This document shows positions 26,443 through 35,938 of a DNA stretch of 64,000 bases, piece by piece (position 1 is the first letter of the stretch; each line of letters starts with the position of its first letter). The position numbers and the translations under genes were made by a program. The DNA comes from Kumtagia sp052180275. GTDB lineage: Bacteria; Pseudomonadota; Alphaproteobacteria; Rhizobiales; Rhizobiaceae. The stretch covers positions 186,001 to 250,000 of the forward strand of contig NZ_CP197465.1 of NCBI RefSeq assembly GCF_052180275.1, given 5' to 3'. The notes beneath the pieces are model-generated. The model ran no database searches. It had not been told where the DNA came from and saw nothing but the letters and a program-made list of their open reading frames with translations.

Positions 26443-27321
26443 TCATTCGCTCGCGAACAGGTCGGACGGCAGGGCGCGGGTGATGGCGGCGATCAGCAAG
26501 GCCGAGATGGCGACGACGATGAATGCGACCGCCGATCCGGTGCCGAAATCATACATGGAAAAGCTCTCGCGCCAGATCTGGAAGGACAGCAGCGTCGTCG
26601 CCGTTCCCGGCCCGCCGCCGGTCATGGCGTAGACGAGGTCGTAGGTCGTGAAGGCGGTCAGCGCGTTGTAGACGGTGAGCACGACGATCATCGACTTGAT
26701 CTCGGGAAACACGATGTAGCGGAAACGCTTCAGCGCGCTGCGGCAGTCGATTGCCGCGGCTTCCAGCGTCTCGGAATTGATCGCCGACAGCGCGGCCATC
26801 ACCAGCACGACGGCGAAGGGGATCTGTGTCCAGACATGGGCGACGCCGACCGCAAACAACGCCAGCCGCGGCGAGGTCAGCCATGGGATCGAACTGTCGA
26901 TCAGGTGAAGGTTGCGCAGGATGCCGTTGAGCACGCCGAAGCTTGGATGGAATACCCAGATCCACAGCACCGCGCTGATGGCGCCCGGAAGCACCCAGGG
27001 CAGCAGCACGATCGAGCGCACAAGCTGCGACCCGAAGAAGCGGCGCTGCAGGAACAGCGCGATCAGAGTGCCGATGACCACCACTATCGGCGCGGTGAAG
27101 AGAGTAAAGACCAGAGAGTTACTGAGCGCATCGAGGAAATAGTTGCTGGTGATCACCCGCTTGTAATTGTCGAGGCCGGCGAACGGCTCGTCCGGGAAAA
27201 GCAGCATGACGGAATGCAGGCTGGTCCAGAACGCATAGGCGACCGGATAGATCGTCATCAGCGCCACCGGCAGCAGCGCCGGAAGCAGCCAGAAGACCGG
27301 AAAGCGATTTATGGTCCACAT
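26443..27321 (-). CDS. Carbohydrate-type ABC importer permease (MalF family)
   Basis: A 292-residue inner-membrane protein with six predicted helices and the cytoplasmic EAA-loop ETLEAAAIDCRSALKRFRYI. Start set at 27321 (MWTINRFPVFW), just before the first helix; the longer open frame overlaps the end of the binding-protein gene and has atypical composition. It is tightly linked to the MalG-type gene (one base between). Confidence 0.88.
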   Translation of the reverse strand: MWTINRFPVFWLLPALLPVALMTIYPVAYAFWTSLHSVMLLFPDEPFAGLDNYKRVITSNYFLDALSNSLVFTLFTAPIVVVIGTLIALFLQRRFFGSQLVRSIVLLPWVLPGAISAVLWIWVFHPSFGVLNGILRNLHLIDSSIPWLTSPRLALFAVGVAHVWTQIPFAVVLVMAALSAINSETLEAAAIDCRSALKRFRYIVFPEIKSMIVVLTVYNALTAFTTYDLVYAMTGGGPGTATTLLSFQIWRESFSMYDFGTGSAVAFIVVAISALLIAAITRALPSDLFASE

Positions 27322-27410
27322 ACCGCCCGCTGTGTCCTGATATCTGTCGAGCTTCGCAGGGAGGTACAGGCGACGCCGAAGCGCCGCCAGTTCCCAAACT
27401 GCATCGATCG

Positions 27411-28691
27411 TCAGCGATTGGCGAACTGCTCCTTGAGCTGGTTCCAGCGCTCGGCGCCGTCCTTCATGGTCTGCTCGACCGTCGCCTCGCCGACCATCGC
27501 CTTGGCGAGCAGCGGGCGGAAATAGGCTGACCAGACGGAGCTGAATTCGGTGTAGGTGCCGGCCTTGGCAATCGCCGCCTGGTCGCCCAGCGCCTTCACG
27601 TCGGCCCATTTGCCCCAGGCCTCGACAACATCCTTGTCCTGGAACAGCGGCAACTGGCCGAAGCCAAGGCCCTTCTCGACCGCCCAGCGCTTGGCGACGG
27701 TGTAGGGCTTGCCGGCCATGAAGTTCACGAATTTCCAGGCGGCCTCAGCCCGCGCCGGATCGGCGGCAGCTTGCGCGGTGATCACGTAGGACTTGGCGAA
27801 CCCCAGCGTGGCATGCGTCGAGCCCGGCATCGGCGCCAATGCGAATTCGCCGGCGCGCGGCTGGTCGGCGGCGTTGTTGAGGGCGGCGAGCACGTAGGTG
27901 TAGACGATGGTGAAGGCGTGCTTGCCGGTGTTCATCGCCGGGATGATCTTCGACTCATGCGTCTCGGACTGCACGAGACCCTTGGCATAGGCGTCGGCCA
28001 GCCACTGCAATTGCTTGTAGGCTTCGTTGTCCGGATCGGCGAAAAGCGGGTTCAGGTCCTTGTCGAACAATTCTGCGCCGCGGCCGTAGGCTTGCGCGAC
28101 GAAGGCGTCGTAGAAATTCGGAAGCTCCTGATTGTACTCATAGACGATCGGATGCTCCATGCCGCCTGCCTTCAGCTTCTCGGCGGCGGCAGTCACCTCC
28201 TCCCACGTCGACGGCACCGAGATGCCGGCGTCGGCGAGGATTTTCTTGTTGTAGATGAAGGAGATGGTGTCGGCGTAGTAGGGCAGCCCGTAGATCTTGT
28301 CCTTGTAGGTCACGTCGGTCAGGGCAAAACCCGCGATGTCGGCTTTCAGCGCATCGAGGTCGGCCGCCGGCGCGACCGAGTCCAGCGGCGCGATGAAACC
28401 AGCCGCGCCCCAGGCCGGCAACCAATCCTGACCACCATAGATCACATCCGTGGGTGTCTTGCCGCGAAAGCGCAGGACGATGCTGTCCTGATAGTCCGGC
28501 CATGTATAGTCGGTGACATTGACCTTGATGCCGGGGTTGGCCTGCTCGAACAGCTTGATGTTGTCCTGGATCGTCTCCAGCGAGTAGTTCCAGACGACGA
28601 ATTCGAGCTTGATGTCCTCCGCGAAAGCAGGCTGGGCGACGAGAGCCCCCGAAGCCAGCAGGGACGCGGCCAGAAATGTCCTGATGCTCAT
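27411..28691 (-). CDS. ABC importer extracellular solute-binding protein (family 1)
   Basis: A 426-residue periplasmic protein. The signal peptide is RTFLAASLLASGALVAQPAFA with cleavage before EDIKLEFVVWNYS. The binding-protein family 1 pattern is visible: FEQANPGIKVNVTDY early, YGLPYYADTISFIYNKKIL in the middle, AEAAWKFVNFMAG late. It captures a sugar or sugar-like solute for the permeases encoded downstream. Start at 28691; the longer frame is spurious. It faces the aldehyde dehydrogenase gene divergently, with a shared control region between them. Confidence 0.92.
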   Translation of the reverse strand: MSIRTFLAASLLASGALVAQPAFAEDIKLEFVVWNYSLETIQDNIKLFEQANPGIKVNVTDYTWPDYQDSIVLRFRGKTPTDVIYGGQDWLPAWGAAGFIAPLDSVAPAADLDALKADIAGFALTDVTYKDKIYGLPYYADTISFIYNKKILADAGISVPSTWEEVTAAAEKLKAGGMEHPIVYEYNQELPNFYDAFVAQAYGRGAELFDKDLNPLFADPDNEAYKQLQWLADAYAKGLVQSETHESKIIPAMNTGKHAFTIVYTYVLAALNNAADQPRAGEFALAPMPGSTHATLGFAKSYVITAQAAADPARAEAAWKFVNFMAGKPYTVAKRWAVEKGLGFGQLPLFQDKDVVEAWGKWADVKALGDQAAIAKAGTYTEFSSVWSAYFRPLLAKAMVGEATVEQTMKDGAERWNQLKEQFANR

Positions 28692-28761
28692 TGTGTTCCA
28701 TCCTCTTCTTGAAGCCGCCGCCCGGCGTTCCCCACCGATGCGGCGGCGCCCGAATTGATCG

Positions 28762-28790
28762 TTGACATTGGGCTTGCCGGGCCGAACTAT
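28762..28790 (+). promoter_or_regulatory. Possible sigma-70-type promoter for the dehydrogenase operon
   Basis: A perfect TTGACA at 28762 is followed after 17 bases by AACTAT. It lies 54 bases upstream of the chosen ATG at 28844, inside the 150-base divergent region also serving the ABC operon. The GntR regulator encoded at 32137 would be expected to act here, but I could not define an operator. Confidence 0.4.
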
Positions 28791-28843
28791 ACGAACCAAT
28801 CGAAATCACTTGCAACCTTTTTATGAATGAGCGGATCGATTTG

Positions 28844-30280
28844 ATGAGCGAGACGAATTTCATCGGCGGACGCTGGCGGGGCGATGCCGATGGCGAGTTC
28901 AAGACGGTGCATTCGCCGATCGACGGCTCAGCGATCGGCGCCATGACCTGGAGTTCGCGCGGCGCGGCGACCGAAGCCATAGCCGCGGCGCGCCAGGCGC
29001 AGGCCGGCTGGCGCAAAGTGTCCGTCTGGGACCGCGCCAAGACGATGCGGCGGATCGGCGAGGCCATCGCCGGGCGGCAAGCGGAGCTAGCGGCGCTGCT
29101 GACGCTGGAACAGGGCAAACCCTATGCCGAGGCGTTCTTCGAAGTCGGCAAATCGGTGGACGGCTTCAACCTCGCCGCCGACCTCGTCAAATATTTGGAG
29201 GGCAACACGATCCCGACCGAGGATCCGGGCAAGCGGGTGATGACCTTCTACCGGCCGCGCGGCGTCTATGCCGTGGTGACGCCCTGGAATTTTCCGGTGA
29301 ACATCCCGGTCGAATACATCGCGCCAGGCCTCGCTGCCGGCAACACCATCGTCTGGACGCCGGCGCCGACCACGTCCCTGGTGGCTGTTGCTCTGATGCG
29401 GGCGATCGCGGAGGCGGACCTGCCGCCGGGCGTGCTCAATCTGGTGACGGGCGCCGGCGCGGTCGTCGGCGACGAGATCGTCTCCAACCCCGGCACGGAC
29501 GCCGTCGGCTTCACCGGAAGTGCCGCGACCGGCAAGCAGATCAGCCTGCGCGCCGCCGGCAAGCCGCAGCTTATGGAGCTCGGCGGCAACGGACCGGTGG
29601 TCATCCTCGACGACGCGGACCTCGACCGCGCGGCCAGGGCGACAGCATCGGGCTGCTTCGTCAACGCCGGCCAGGTCTGCTCGTCCTCGGAGCGCATCCT
29701 GGTGCATCGCAAGGTGCATGACGAATTCGCCGAGCGCATGGCCGCCGAAGCGCGCGGCGTGGTGCTGGGCGATCCGCGCAAGGACGGCGTGACGATGGGG
29801 CCGCTCAACAATGCCGGCGTGGCGGCCAAGGTGGCGAGCCACGTCGCGGACGCCGTTCGGCGCGGGGCAAGCCCGGTGATCGGCGGCAAGCCGGCCGGCG
29901 GGCATCCCTCCGACCTCTATTTCGAGCCCACTGTGCTAACCGGCGTGACACGCGAGGCGCTGATCAACACCGAAGAGACGTTCGGGCCGGTGGCGCCGCT
30001 GATCGTCATCGACAGCGACGAGCAAGCCTTCGAACTCGCCGGCGACAACCGCTACGGCCTGGTCTCCAGCGTGTTCACGCAGGATATCGACCGCGCCTTC
30101 CGCTATATCGAGGAAATGCCCACCGGCATCGTCAACATCAACGACACGTCGAACTACTGGGAATTGCACATCCCGTTCGGCGGCATGTCGGGCAAGGACA
30201 GCGGCACCGGCCGGGTCGGCGGCCGCCATGCCCTGATGGCGATGTGCGATCTCAAGACCGCAACTTTTTCGGTGAAATGA
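28844..30280 (+). CDS. NAD(P)-dependent aldehyde dehydrogenase
   Basis: A 478-residue ALDH-superfamily enzyme that oxidises an aldehyde to the acid in the cytoplasm. Visible are the cofactor motif VVTPWNFPVN, the FTGSAATGK loop, the general-base glutamate in MELGGNGPVV, the nucleophile cysteine in NAGQVCSSSERI and the late ETFGPVAPL motif. Start chosen at 28844 (MSETNFIGG), with GAGCGGA upstream; an ATG at 28823 has no ribosome site. It overlaps the creatininase-like gene by an ATGA junction, so the pathway is translated as a unit. Substrate unknown. Confidence 0.9.
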   Translation: MSETNFIGGRWRGDADGEFKTVHSPIDGSAIGAMTWSSRGAATEAIAAARQAQAGWRKVSVWDRAKTMRRIGEAIAGRQAELAALLTLEQGKPYAEAFFEVGKSVDGFNLAADLVKYLEGNTIPTEDPGKRVMTFYRPRGVYAVVTPWNFPVNIPVEYIAPGLAAGNTIVWTPAPTTSLVAVALMRAIAEADLPPGVLNLVTGAGAVVGDEIVSNPGTDAVGFTGSAATGKQISLRAAGKPQLMELGGNGPVVILDDADLDRAARATASGCFVNAGQVCSSSERILVHRKVHDEFAERMAAEARGVVLGDPRKDGVTMGPLNNAGVAAKVASHVADAVRRGASPVIGGKPAGGHPSDLYFEPTVLTGVTREALINTEETFGPVAPLIVIDSDEQAFELAGDNRYGLVSSVFTQDIDRAFRYIEEMPTGIVNINDTSNYWELHIPFGGMSGKDSGTGRVGGRHALMAMCDLKTATFSVK

Positions 30281-31059
30281 TGCGCTTCGAGGAACTGACC
30301 TCTCCGGAAGTGGACGCGCTCGACCGCGACCGCAAGGTGCTGATCCTGCCGCTGGGCTCGGTCGAGCAGCATGGCAACCATATGCCGCTGGGAACCGACA
30401 CGATGCTGGCGCACGCGGTCTCGCTGGCCGCGGCCGAGAAGGCCACAGGCACGCTCGTGCTGCCGCCGCCCTGGTACGGGTTTTCCGCGCATCACATGCG
30501 CTTCCCCGGCAGCGTCACCTTGCGCGCCGAGACGCTGATGGCGGTGGCGGAGGATATCGTCGCGTCGCTGGTCAGGCACGGCTTCCGGCGAATCCTGATC
30601 GTCAACGGCCATGGCGGCAACGGCGGCGTCATCGACGTTCTGGCCTCCACACTCGGCCACAAGCATTACGGCGAGGCGCGCATCGCCGCGCTCACCTATT
30701 TCCAGCTTGCGCGCGAGGCGATTGCGGAATTGCGGCAGTCGGAGCCGGGCGGCATGGGCCATGCCTGCGAGTTCGAGACGGCAATGGTGCAGCACATCCG
30801 CCCCGAACTGGTGAAGATCGACCGGGCGGAGACAATCTATCCCGACCCCGGCTCGCGCTACCTGACCACCGACCTGCTGGGCGGATCGGCGATCCGCGTC
30901 TATCACGATTTTGCCGATCTCTCGCCCACCGGAACGCTCGGCGATCCCACGCTTGCCACGCCTGAAAAGGGAGCAGCGTTCTTCGAGGCAGTGGCCAGCG
31001 AACTTGCCGCCTTCATCGAGGATTTCCGCGGCTGGACCATTCCGGAGCCGGCTAAATGA
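30277..31059 (+). CDS. Creatininase-family metallo-amidohydrolase
   Basis: A 260-residue member of the creatininase/formamide-hydrolase family. Metal-binding and active-site blocks are in order: LPLGSVEQHGNHMPLGTD, the NGHGGNGG turn, and MGHACEFETAM. Family members cleave cyclic or linear amide bonds (creatinine, N-formyl compounds, lactams). Here it overlaps the dehydrogenase stop (ATGA at 30277) and its own stop overlaps the next start, so it belongs to a three-gene unit. With RidA and an importer nearby, a nitrogenous, amide-containing substrate is plausible (inference). Confidence 0.87.
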   Translation: MMRFEELTSPEVDALDRDRKVLILPLGSVEQHGNHMPLGTDTMLAHAVSLAAAEKATGTLVLPPPWYGFSAHHMRFPGSVTLRAETLMAVAEDIVASLVRHGFRRILIVNGHGGNGGVIDVLASTLGHKHYGEARIAALTYFQLAREAIAELRQSEPGGMGHACEFETAMVQHIRPELVKIDRAETIYPDPGSRYLTTDLLGGSAIRVYHDFADLSPTGTLGDPTLATPEKGAAFFEAVASELAAFIEDFRGWTIPEPAK

Positions 31060-32057
31060 GCAAGGTACTCAAGATCGGCGTCATCGGGCTCGGCTTTTTT
31101 GGGACACGCCACGCCAGCATTTATAGCGACCACCTGTCGGCCGAACTGGTCGGCGTCTGTGATCGCGATCCGGCGCGCATCGCCGCAGTATCGGCGTCGA
31201 CGGGCGCGCAAGGTTTCGGAGACATCGAGGCGCTGCTGGCCGCTCTTGGCCTCGATGCCGTCAGCATCTGCCTGCCGGACCGGCTGCATGAGCAAGCCGC
31301 CATCGCCGCCGTGCGGGCCGGCAAGACGATCCTGCTGGAGAAGCCGCTCGCGCATGACACGGCGACGGCAAGGCGGATCGTGGCGGCAGTCGAAACCAGC
31401 GGCTCGCGGCTGATGATCGGCCACATCCTTCGCTTCGACCCGCGTTATGTGCAGGTCTTCCACGCCGCCGCGCCGGAGCGGCTCGGCACGCCGATCCACC
31501 TCCGCGCCAAGCGCAACGGCATCCGCTCGACGGCAAGCCGCCTCGGCGCATCCAGTTCGATCCTGTTCTACATGGGCGTGCACGACATCGACGCCATGCA
31601 GTGGATCGCGCGCTCGCGGATCGCCCGCGTCTATGCGCAGAAAACTGAAATGCTCGGTACCGGCAACGAAGATGCGCTCTACGCCGTGGTCAATTTCGAG
31701 AACGGCGCCATTGGCAGCATCGACTACAGCTGGGCGTGGCCGGACGGGCTGATGAACGGGTTCCGCTCGTCGCTGGAGATCGTCGGCACGAAGTCGGCAG
31801 CCTATCTCGATTGCGCGGACCAGGGTTTCTACACCGTCGAAAACCACGGCACCGCCGGTGGCGATACGCATCTGTGGCCGGAGATCAACGGCCGCATCGT
31901 CGGCGACCTCGCCGACGAACTCGACCACTTCATCAAGGCGACCCTGACGGGCAGGCCCTATCTGCAGGATTACCGCGAAGCCTTCGACGCCATTCCGGTG
32001 CTCGACGCGCTGGCGGAGTCGGCGAAAACCGGAATGCCTGTCGAAGTGGTGCGCTGA
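31056..32057 (+). CDS. Gfo/Idh/MocA-family oxidoreductase
   Basis: A 333-residue NAD(P)-dependent dehydrogenase of the sugar/inositol type. The N-terminal Rossmann fold starts GVIGLGFFGTRHA, with the characteristic EKPLAHD motif at the end of that domain and the YMGVHDIDAMQW histidine region in the C-terminal domain. Such enzymes oxidise or reduce sugars, inositols and related polyols. Start overlaps the creatininase-like stop by four bases. Confidence 0.88.
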   Translation: MSKVLKIGVIGLGFFGTRHASIYSDHLSAELVGVCDRDPARIAAVSASTGAQGFGDIEALLAALGLDAVSICLPDRLHEQAAIAAVRAGKTILLEKPLAHDTATARRIVAAVETSGSRLMIGHILRFDPRYVQVFHAAAPERLGTPIHLRAKRNGIRSTASRLGASSSILFYMGVHDIDAMQWIARSRIARVYAQKTEMLGTGNEDALYAVVNFENGAIGSIDYSWAWPDGLMNGFRSSLEIVGTKSAAYLDCADQGFYTVENHGTAGGDTHLWPEINGRIVGDLADELDHFIKATLTGRPYLQDYREAFDAIPVLDALAESAKTGMPVEVVR

Positions 32058-32136
32058 TCGATCCGGATTGCTCTCGAATGGTTGACAGTATCGGCTCGAC
32101 TCTGCTCATAGGCGGCGCTCTCCGGGAAACCCACGC

Positions 32137-32874
32137 ATGGCTTCGAATATAGAGCTGCCGCAACTAACTGTTATCGCCACCAACGAGCGCGCGACACCGT
32201 CGCTGGTCTATCGGGCGCTGCTGCGCAGCATGCGCGACGGGCTGATGGTGCCGGGCGCCAAGCTGCCCAACGAGCGCGAACTGGCGCAGCAGCTCAACAC
32301 CAGCCGCACCGCGGTGCGCAGCGCGCTTTCGATGATGGAGCGGCAAGGCCTGGTGTCGCGCCGCGTCGGCAGCGGCACCTATCTGACAGACGATGCCGAC
32401 CTCGTCTTCGACCGCATGGACCAGACCAGCATCGGCAACCACGAGGCGGTGCCCTCCTTCGCCGAGATCGTCGAGGGCCGCCTGCTGTTCGAGCCGGCGA
32501 TGATGCATCTGGTGGTGACGCGGGTGCAGGACGAGGAGATCGCCGAGATGCGGCGCATCCTCGAGCTGATCCTCACGGCCCCGACATGGGAGGATTTCAA
32601 GGAGCAGATCTACGCCCTGCACCGGCAGATGTTCGCCAGCACCAGGAACAAGTTCCTGATGCAGATCATGGCCAGCATTCTGGACGACCGCCGCGCGGTG
32701 CTGTTCGACGGCCATGATACGGACAAGCCGGCGCCGGACGCCGTGCGTCGCCAGACGCACAAGGACCTGAAGGCGATCGTCGACGCCATCGACGCGCGCA
32801 ACGCCAAGCGTGCCGAGGAACTGGTCTCGGATCACCTGATGAGGACGCTGGCGACGATCAACATCTGGCAGTAG
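32137..32874 (+). CDS. GntR-family (FadR subfamily) transcriptional regulator
   Basis: A 245-residue regulator. The winged helix is in residues 20-90 (PGAKLPNERELAQQLNTSRT, LVSRRVGSGTYL) and an FCD ligand domain follows (EGRLLFEPAMMHLVV ... HRQMFASTRNKFL ... ELVSDHLMRTL). Start at 32137. It lies 79 bases after the oxidoreductase gene on the same strand, so it is probably the local repressor of the importer and catabolic genes. Confidence 0.9.
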   Translation: MASNIELPQLTVIATNERATPSLVYRALLRSMRDGLMVPGAKLPNERELAQQLNTSRTAVRSALSMMERQGLVSRRVGSGTYLTDDADLVFDRMDQTSIGNHEAVPSFAEIVEGRLLFEPAMMHLVVTRVQDEEIAEMRRILELILTAPTWEDFKEQIYALHRQMFASTRNKFLMQIMASILDDRRAVLFDGHDTDKPAPDAVRRQTHKDLKAIVDAIDARNAKRAEELVSDHLMRTLATINIWQ

Positions 32875-33103
32875 GAGCCCGTTGACCTGGGCTGCGCTGA
32901 AGTAGCCAAAGCCTTTGCCGTCGCCCCGTTGCATGCTGACGCCGCCCCGGAAGGCGTTCGGTCTTGTCGACGTTAAGCCAATCTTCACCATCGGAGAAGT
33001 TCGGCGAACGCCCTGTCCTCGCAACTGAAACCAGGGAACCGCGTCCTGCGTATCCATGTGGTTAGCGCGACCGCGGAACTGAACGGAGAAGCGGGAGTAT
33101 CAG

Positions 33104-33358
33104 ATGAATGTTCATCTTAAGGATCACACACGAACGCAATTGGCTCGCATTCACGCAGCTCTGCGTGAATTGAAGGACTTGGCAGAGGCTGAACGCTGCG
33201 ACCTGCTCGCGCATCTTCTGTCAATGGCATATCTCGAATCCGGGGATATCCTGCGAGGGCTTCGACCGTCGCGACCCGGGGGAGTATCCCTGCCCGCCAG
33301 GGTGAAAATCAATCGCAGGCCCAATGCGCTCCACCCCGCGAGCCGGCCGTCGAACTGA
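33104..33358 (+). CDS. Hypothetical protein, 84 residues, helical
   Basis: Starts at 33104 with GGGAG upstream. The first 55 residues are amphipathic helix (QLARIHAALRELKDLAEAER then LLAHLLSMAYLESGDILRG); the rest is basic and low in structure. I recall similar short helical proteins in Mesorhizobium but know no function. No operon partner: the GntR gene ends 230 bases upstream and the next gene starts 350 bases downstream. Confidence 0.5.
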   Translation: MNVHLKDHTRTQLARIHAALRELKDLAEAERCDLLAHLLSMAYLESGDILRGLRPSRPGGVSLPARVKINRRPNALHPASRPSN

Positions 33359-33714
33359 CGTGCTGATTTAGGATCGGCTGCAAACGTTCGCACCTGTGGA
33401 ATCCTCGGGCGTTTGCCTGCGGGCCATGTCTTTGCAGACATCGGACCCTGCACGATTTCTGCACGCAATGCCTGAAACTCTGCGAGGGCGCGGCGCGGGT
33501 TGTCCATGAACTGTGGCCACAAGCGTGGCATGAAAAACAGTTCACAACCCATCCGTCCCGAACGCCGCCTGCCGGCAGCCATACTCTCCGACGGCTGGTG
33601 GCTGGAAACCTCGCCGAGGCTCGGTCCAAACGCGGTCATATTTTCCTCTTCTCCATGCGCCCGGCGGCGCACGACCATGCTGGACAGCCTCTCCGAAACA
33701 GGCGGCCGGCCGTG
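33359..33714. other. Intergenic stretch without a supported gene
   Basis: A minus-strand open frame crosses this region and both neighbours, but it has no ribosome site and overlaps the small gene at 33104 antisense. The promoter of the DUF4153 operon is expected here, but I cannot point to clear boxes. Confidence 0.35.
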
Positions 33715-35238
33715 ATGCGAACGGCTGCAACAGGTCTCGGATTCCACGCGCGGATCGGGCTGGCCATGGCGCTGACGGTGGCTGCCGATTTTCTGCTGTT
33801 CGACAAGCCTGCCGGATTATCACTGCTGCTGTTCGCCGCGCTGCTGTTTGCAGGCATCGCCATGGCCAACCCGCCGGCGCGCCACCGCTCGCTGTTCACC
33901 TGCTGCCTGCTCATCCCCATCGGATTGCTGCCGCTGGCCGAGACCGTCAGCGTGCTGTCCGCATCGGTGGCGCAGGTCTCGCTCTCGCTCTTTGCGCTTG
34001 CATCGGCGCGGCGGCTGCGCACCGGCTCGGCCAGCATGACCCGGCAGGCCGCGGCTTTCCTGCTTGCCGCCCCGTTCCGCTTTCCCTTGGACGTTCGCCG
34101 CTGGCGAAAAGTGTCGAAACGGCTGGGCCGCAGCCCGCTTCGCCTGATCGGCGTGATCGGCTGGATCATGCCGCTTTCGCTCGCCGCCGTCTTTATCGCG
34201 CTGTTCGGCATTGCCAATCCGGTTGTCGAGCACTGGCTATCATTGCTCGATCCCTGGGTGTTGCTTGAACTGCTCGGAGTCTGGCGAGCGCTTTTCTGGA
34301 CCGTTGTCGCTCTCTGCGTCTGGGCTTTCCTGCGGCCTCGCGCCCCGAACATCCGTTTTCGTCCGCTTGTGGCGGTGCAACCTCGGACGAAGCCTGCCGC
34401 CCAGCTGGATCGATTGCGCGAGGCGCTTTTCGGCAGGGCCGCGATCCTGCGGGCGCTCCTCATCTTCAATCTGATCTTCGCGGTGCAGACCGTTCTCGAC
34501 GGCGCCTATCTGTGGGGCGGCGTGGCCTTGCCCGACGGGCTCACCTATGCCGAGTACGCCCATCGCGGCGCCTATCCGCTGATCGCCACCGCCCTGCTCG
34601 CCGCATGCTTCGTGCTTGTCTCGATGCATCCGGGCAGCACGACCAGCGCCGACCGCCCGATCCGGCTCCTCGTCTATCTCTGGACCGCGCAGAACGTTGT
34701 CCTCGTGCTCTCGTCGATCCTGCGGCTCGATCTCTATGTCGGCATCTACTCCCTGACATACTGGCGGGTGGCGGCGTTGGTCTGGATGATGCTGGTCGCA
34801 GCCGGCCTGGTGCTGATCATGGCGCGCATCGCACTGGAGAAGCCCAATTCATGGCTGATGACCGCCAATCTTCTGACGCTTTCATCGACACTTTATGTCT
34901 GCTGTTTCGTCAATTTCGCAGGGCTGATCGCGGACTACAACGTCCGCCATAGCCTGGAACTGAGCGGTCGGGGATTGTTGCTGGATCGGTCCTATCTCGT
35001 CTCGCTCGGTCCGGCGGCGGTGCCGGCGATCGATGTTCTGATCGCCGGCGCGGCGCCGTGGCGGACCCTCGACCTGGCGGCGCTACGCCGGGATCGCGAC
35101 TGGCTGGCCAAGCACCACGCAAGGCAAACCGCGGAATGGCGCGCATGGACGTTTCGCGGCTGGCGGCTTTCGCGCTATCTGGAACGCAATCCGCCGCCAC
35201 CGGCCCCGGCGAACCCTTTGCCTCGTCCTGACCGCTGA
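33715..35238 (+). CDS. DUF4153/DUF4173-type polytopic membrane protein
   Basis: A 507-residue inner-membrane protein with about ten hydrophobic segments. Typical late features of the family are QTVLDGAYLWGG, DGLTYAEYAHRGAYPL and a soluble C-terminal tail (LAALRRDRDWLAKHHARQ). Start at ATG 33715 (MRTAATG); a GTG three bases earlier is also in frame. It ends 10 bases before a CreB-like response regulator gene, so it is probably made with the two-component system and may be its signal input or its output. Confidence 0.8.
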   Translation: MRTAATGLGFHARIGLAMALTVAADFLLFDKPAGLSLLLFAALLFAGIAMANPPARHRSLFTCCLLIPIGLLPLAETVSVLSASVAQVSLSLFALASARRLRTGSASMTRQAAAFLLAAPFRFPLDVRRWRKVSKRLGRSPLRLIGVIGWIMPLSLAAVFIALFGIANPVVEHWLSLLDPWVLLELLGVWRALFWTVVALCVWAFLRPRAPNIRFRPLVAVQPRTKPAAQLDRLREALFGRAAILRALLIFNLIFAVQTVLDGAYLWGGVALPDGLTYAEYAHRGAYPLIATALLAACFVLVSMHPGSTTSADRPIRLLVYLWTAQNVVLVLSSILRLDLYVGIYSLTYWRVAALVWMMLVAAGLVLIMARIALEKPNSWLMTANLLTLSSTLYVCCFVNFAGLIADYNVRHSLELSGRGLLLDRSYLVSLGPAAVPAIDVLIAGAAPWRTLDLAALRRDRDWLAKHHARQTAEWRAWTFRGWRLSRYLERNPPPPAPANPLPRPDR

Positions 35239-35248
35239 GAAACCGTCC

Positions 35249-35938
35249 ATGGCTCATCGCATCCTTGTCGCCGACGACGATCCGCATATCCGCGAGGTCA
35301 TCTGCTTCGCGCTGGAAAAGGCCGGCATGGTCGTCGAATCCGTCGCCGACGGCGCGGCGGCATTGCGCCAGGCCCAGCTGACGCCTGCCGACCTGATGAT
35401 CCTCGATGTCGGCATGCCGGAGATGGACGGGCTGGAGGTCTGCCGCGAACTTCGCAAGACGTCGCGCCTGCCGATCCTTTTCCTGTCGGCCCGCGACGAG
35501 GAGATCGACCGTATCCTCGGCCTCGAAATGGGCGGCGACGACTATGTGACAAAGCCGTTCAGCCCGCGTGAGCTGATCGCCCGCGTCAACGTCATCTTGC
35601 GGCGCGCCCGCCCGGAGCCGGAAGGCGACGACGACGAGCCGATGGTGTTCGGCCGGCTGACGCTGCGCCCGGCGCGGCGCAGCGTGCGTTTCGGCGAGAT
35701 CGACCTGGATTTCACGGCGATCGAGTTTTCCATCGTCAAGCGGTTGCTGGCCCGCCCGACCTATGTTCTGACACGGTCCCAGATCGTCGATGCCAGCCAC
35801 GCCAACATCCACATCTCCGACCGCACCGTTGACAGCCATATTCGCAACATCCGCGCCAAATTCGCCGCTGCGGGCTGTAGCGATGCGGTGGAAACCGTGC
35901 ATGGCGTCGGCTTCCGGCTCGGCAGGTGCGGCGCGTGA
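35249..35938 (+). CDS. OmpR-family response regulator, CreB-like
   Basis: A 229-residue DNA-binding response regulator. The receiver domain has the acidic pocket ADDDPH, the phospho-acceptor Asp in LMILDVGMPEMDG, the Thr/Ser switch in FLSARDEE and the Lys in YVTKPFSPREL. The C-terminal winged helix ends SDRTVDSHIRNIRAKF and VHGVGFRLG. The FLSARDEEIDRILGLE segment resembles Escherichia coli CreB. Its stop overlaps the GTG start of the kinase gene. Confidence 0.9.
   Translation: MAHRILVADDDPHIREVICFALEKAGMVVESVADGAAALRQAQLTPADLMILDVGMPEMDGLEVCRELRKTSRLPILFLSARDEEIDRILGLEMGGDDYVTKPFSPRELIARVNVILRRARPEPEGDDDEPMVFGRLTLRPARRSVRFGEIDLDFTAIEFSIVKRLLARPTYVLTRSQIVDASHANIHISDRTVDSHIRNIRAKFAAAGCSDAVETVHGVGFRLGRCGA

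Noticed and set aside
33151..33747. Minus-strand open frame of 198 codons
   Set aside because: Overlaps the small helical gene and the DUF4153 gene antisense; no recognisable domain or ribosome site.
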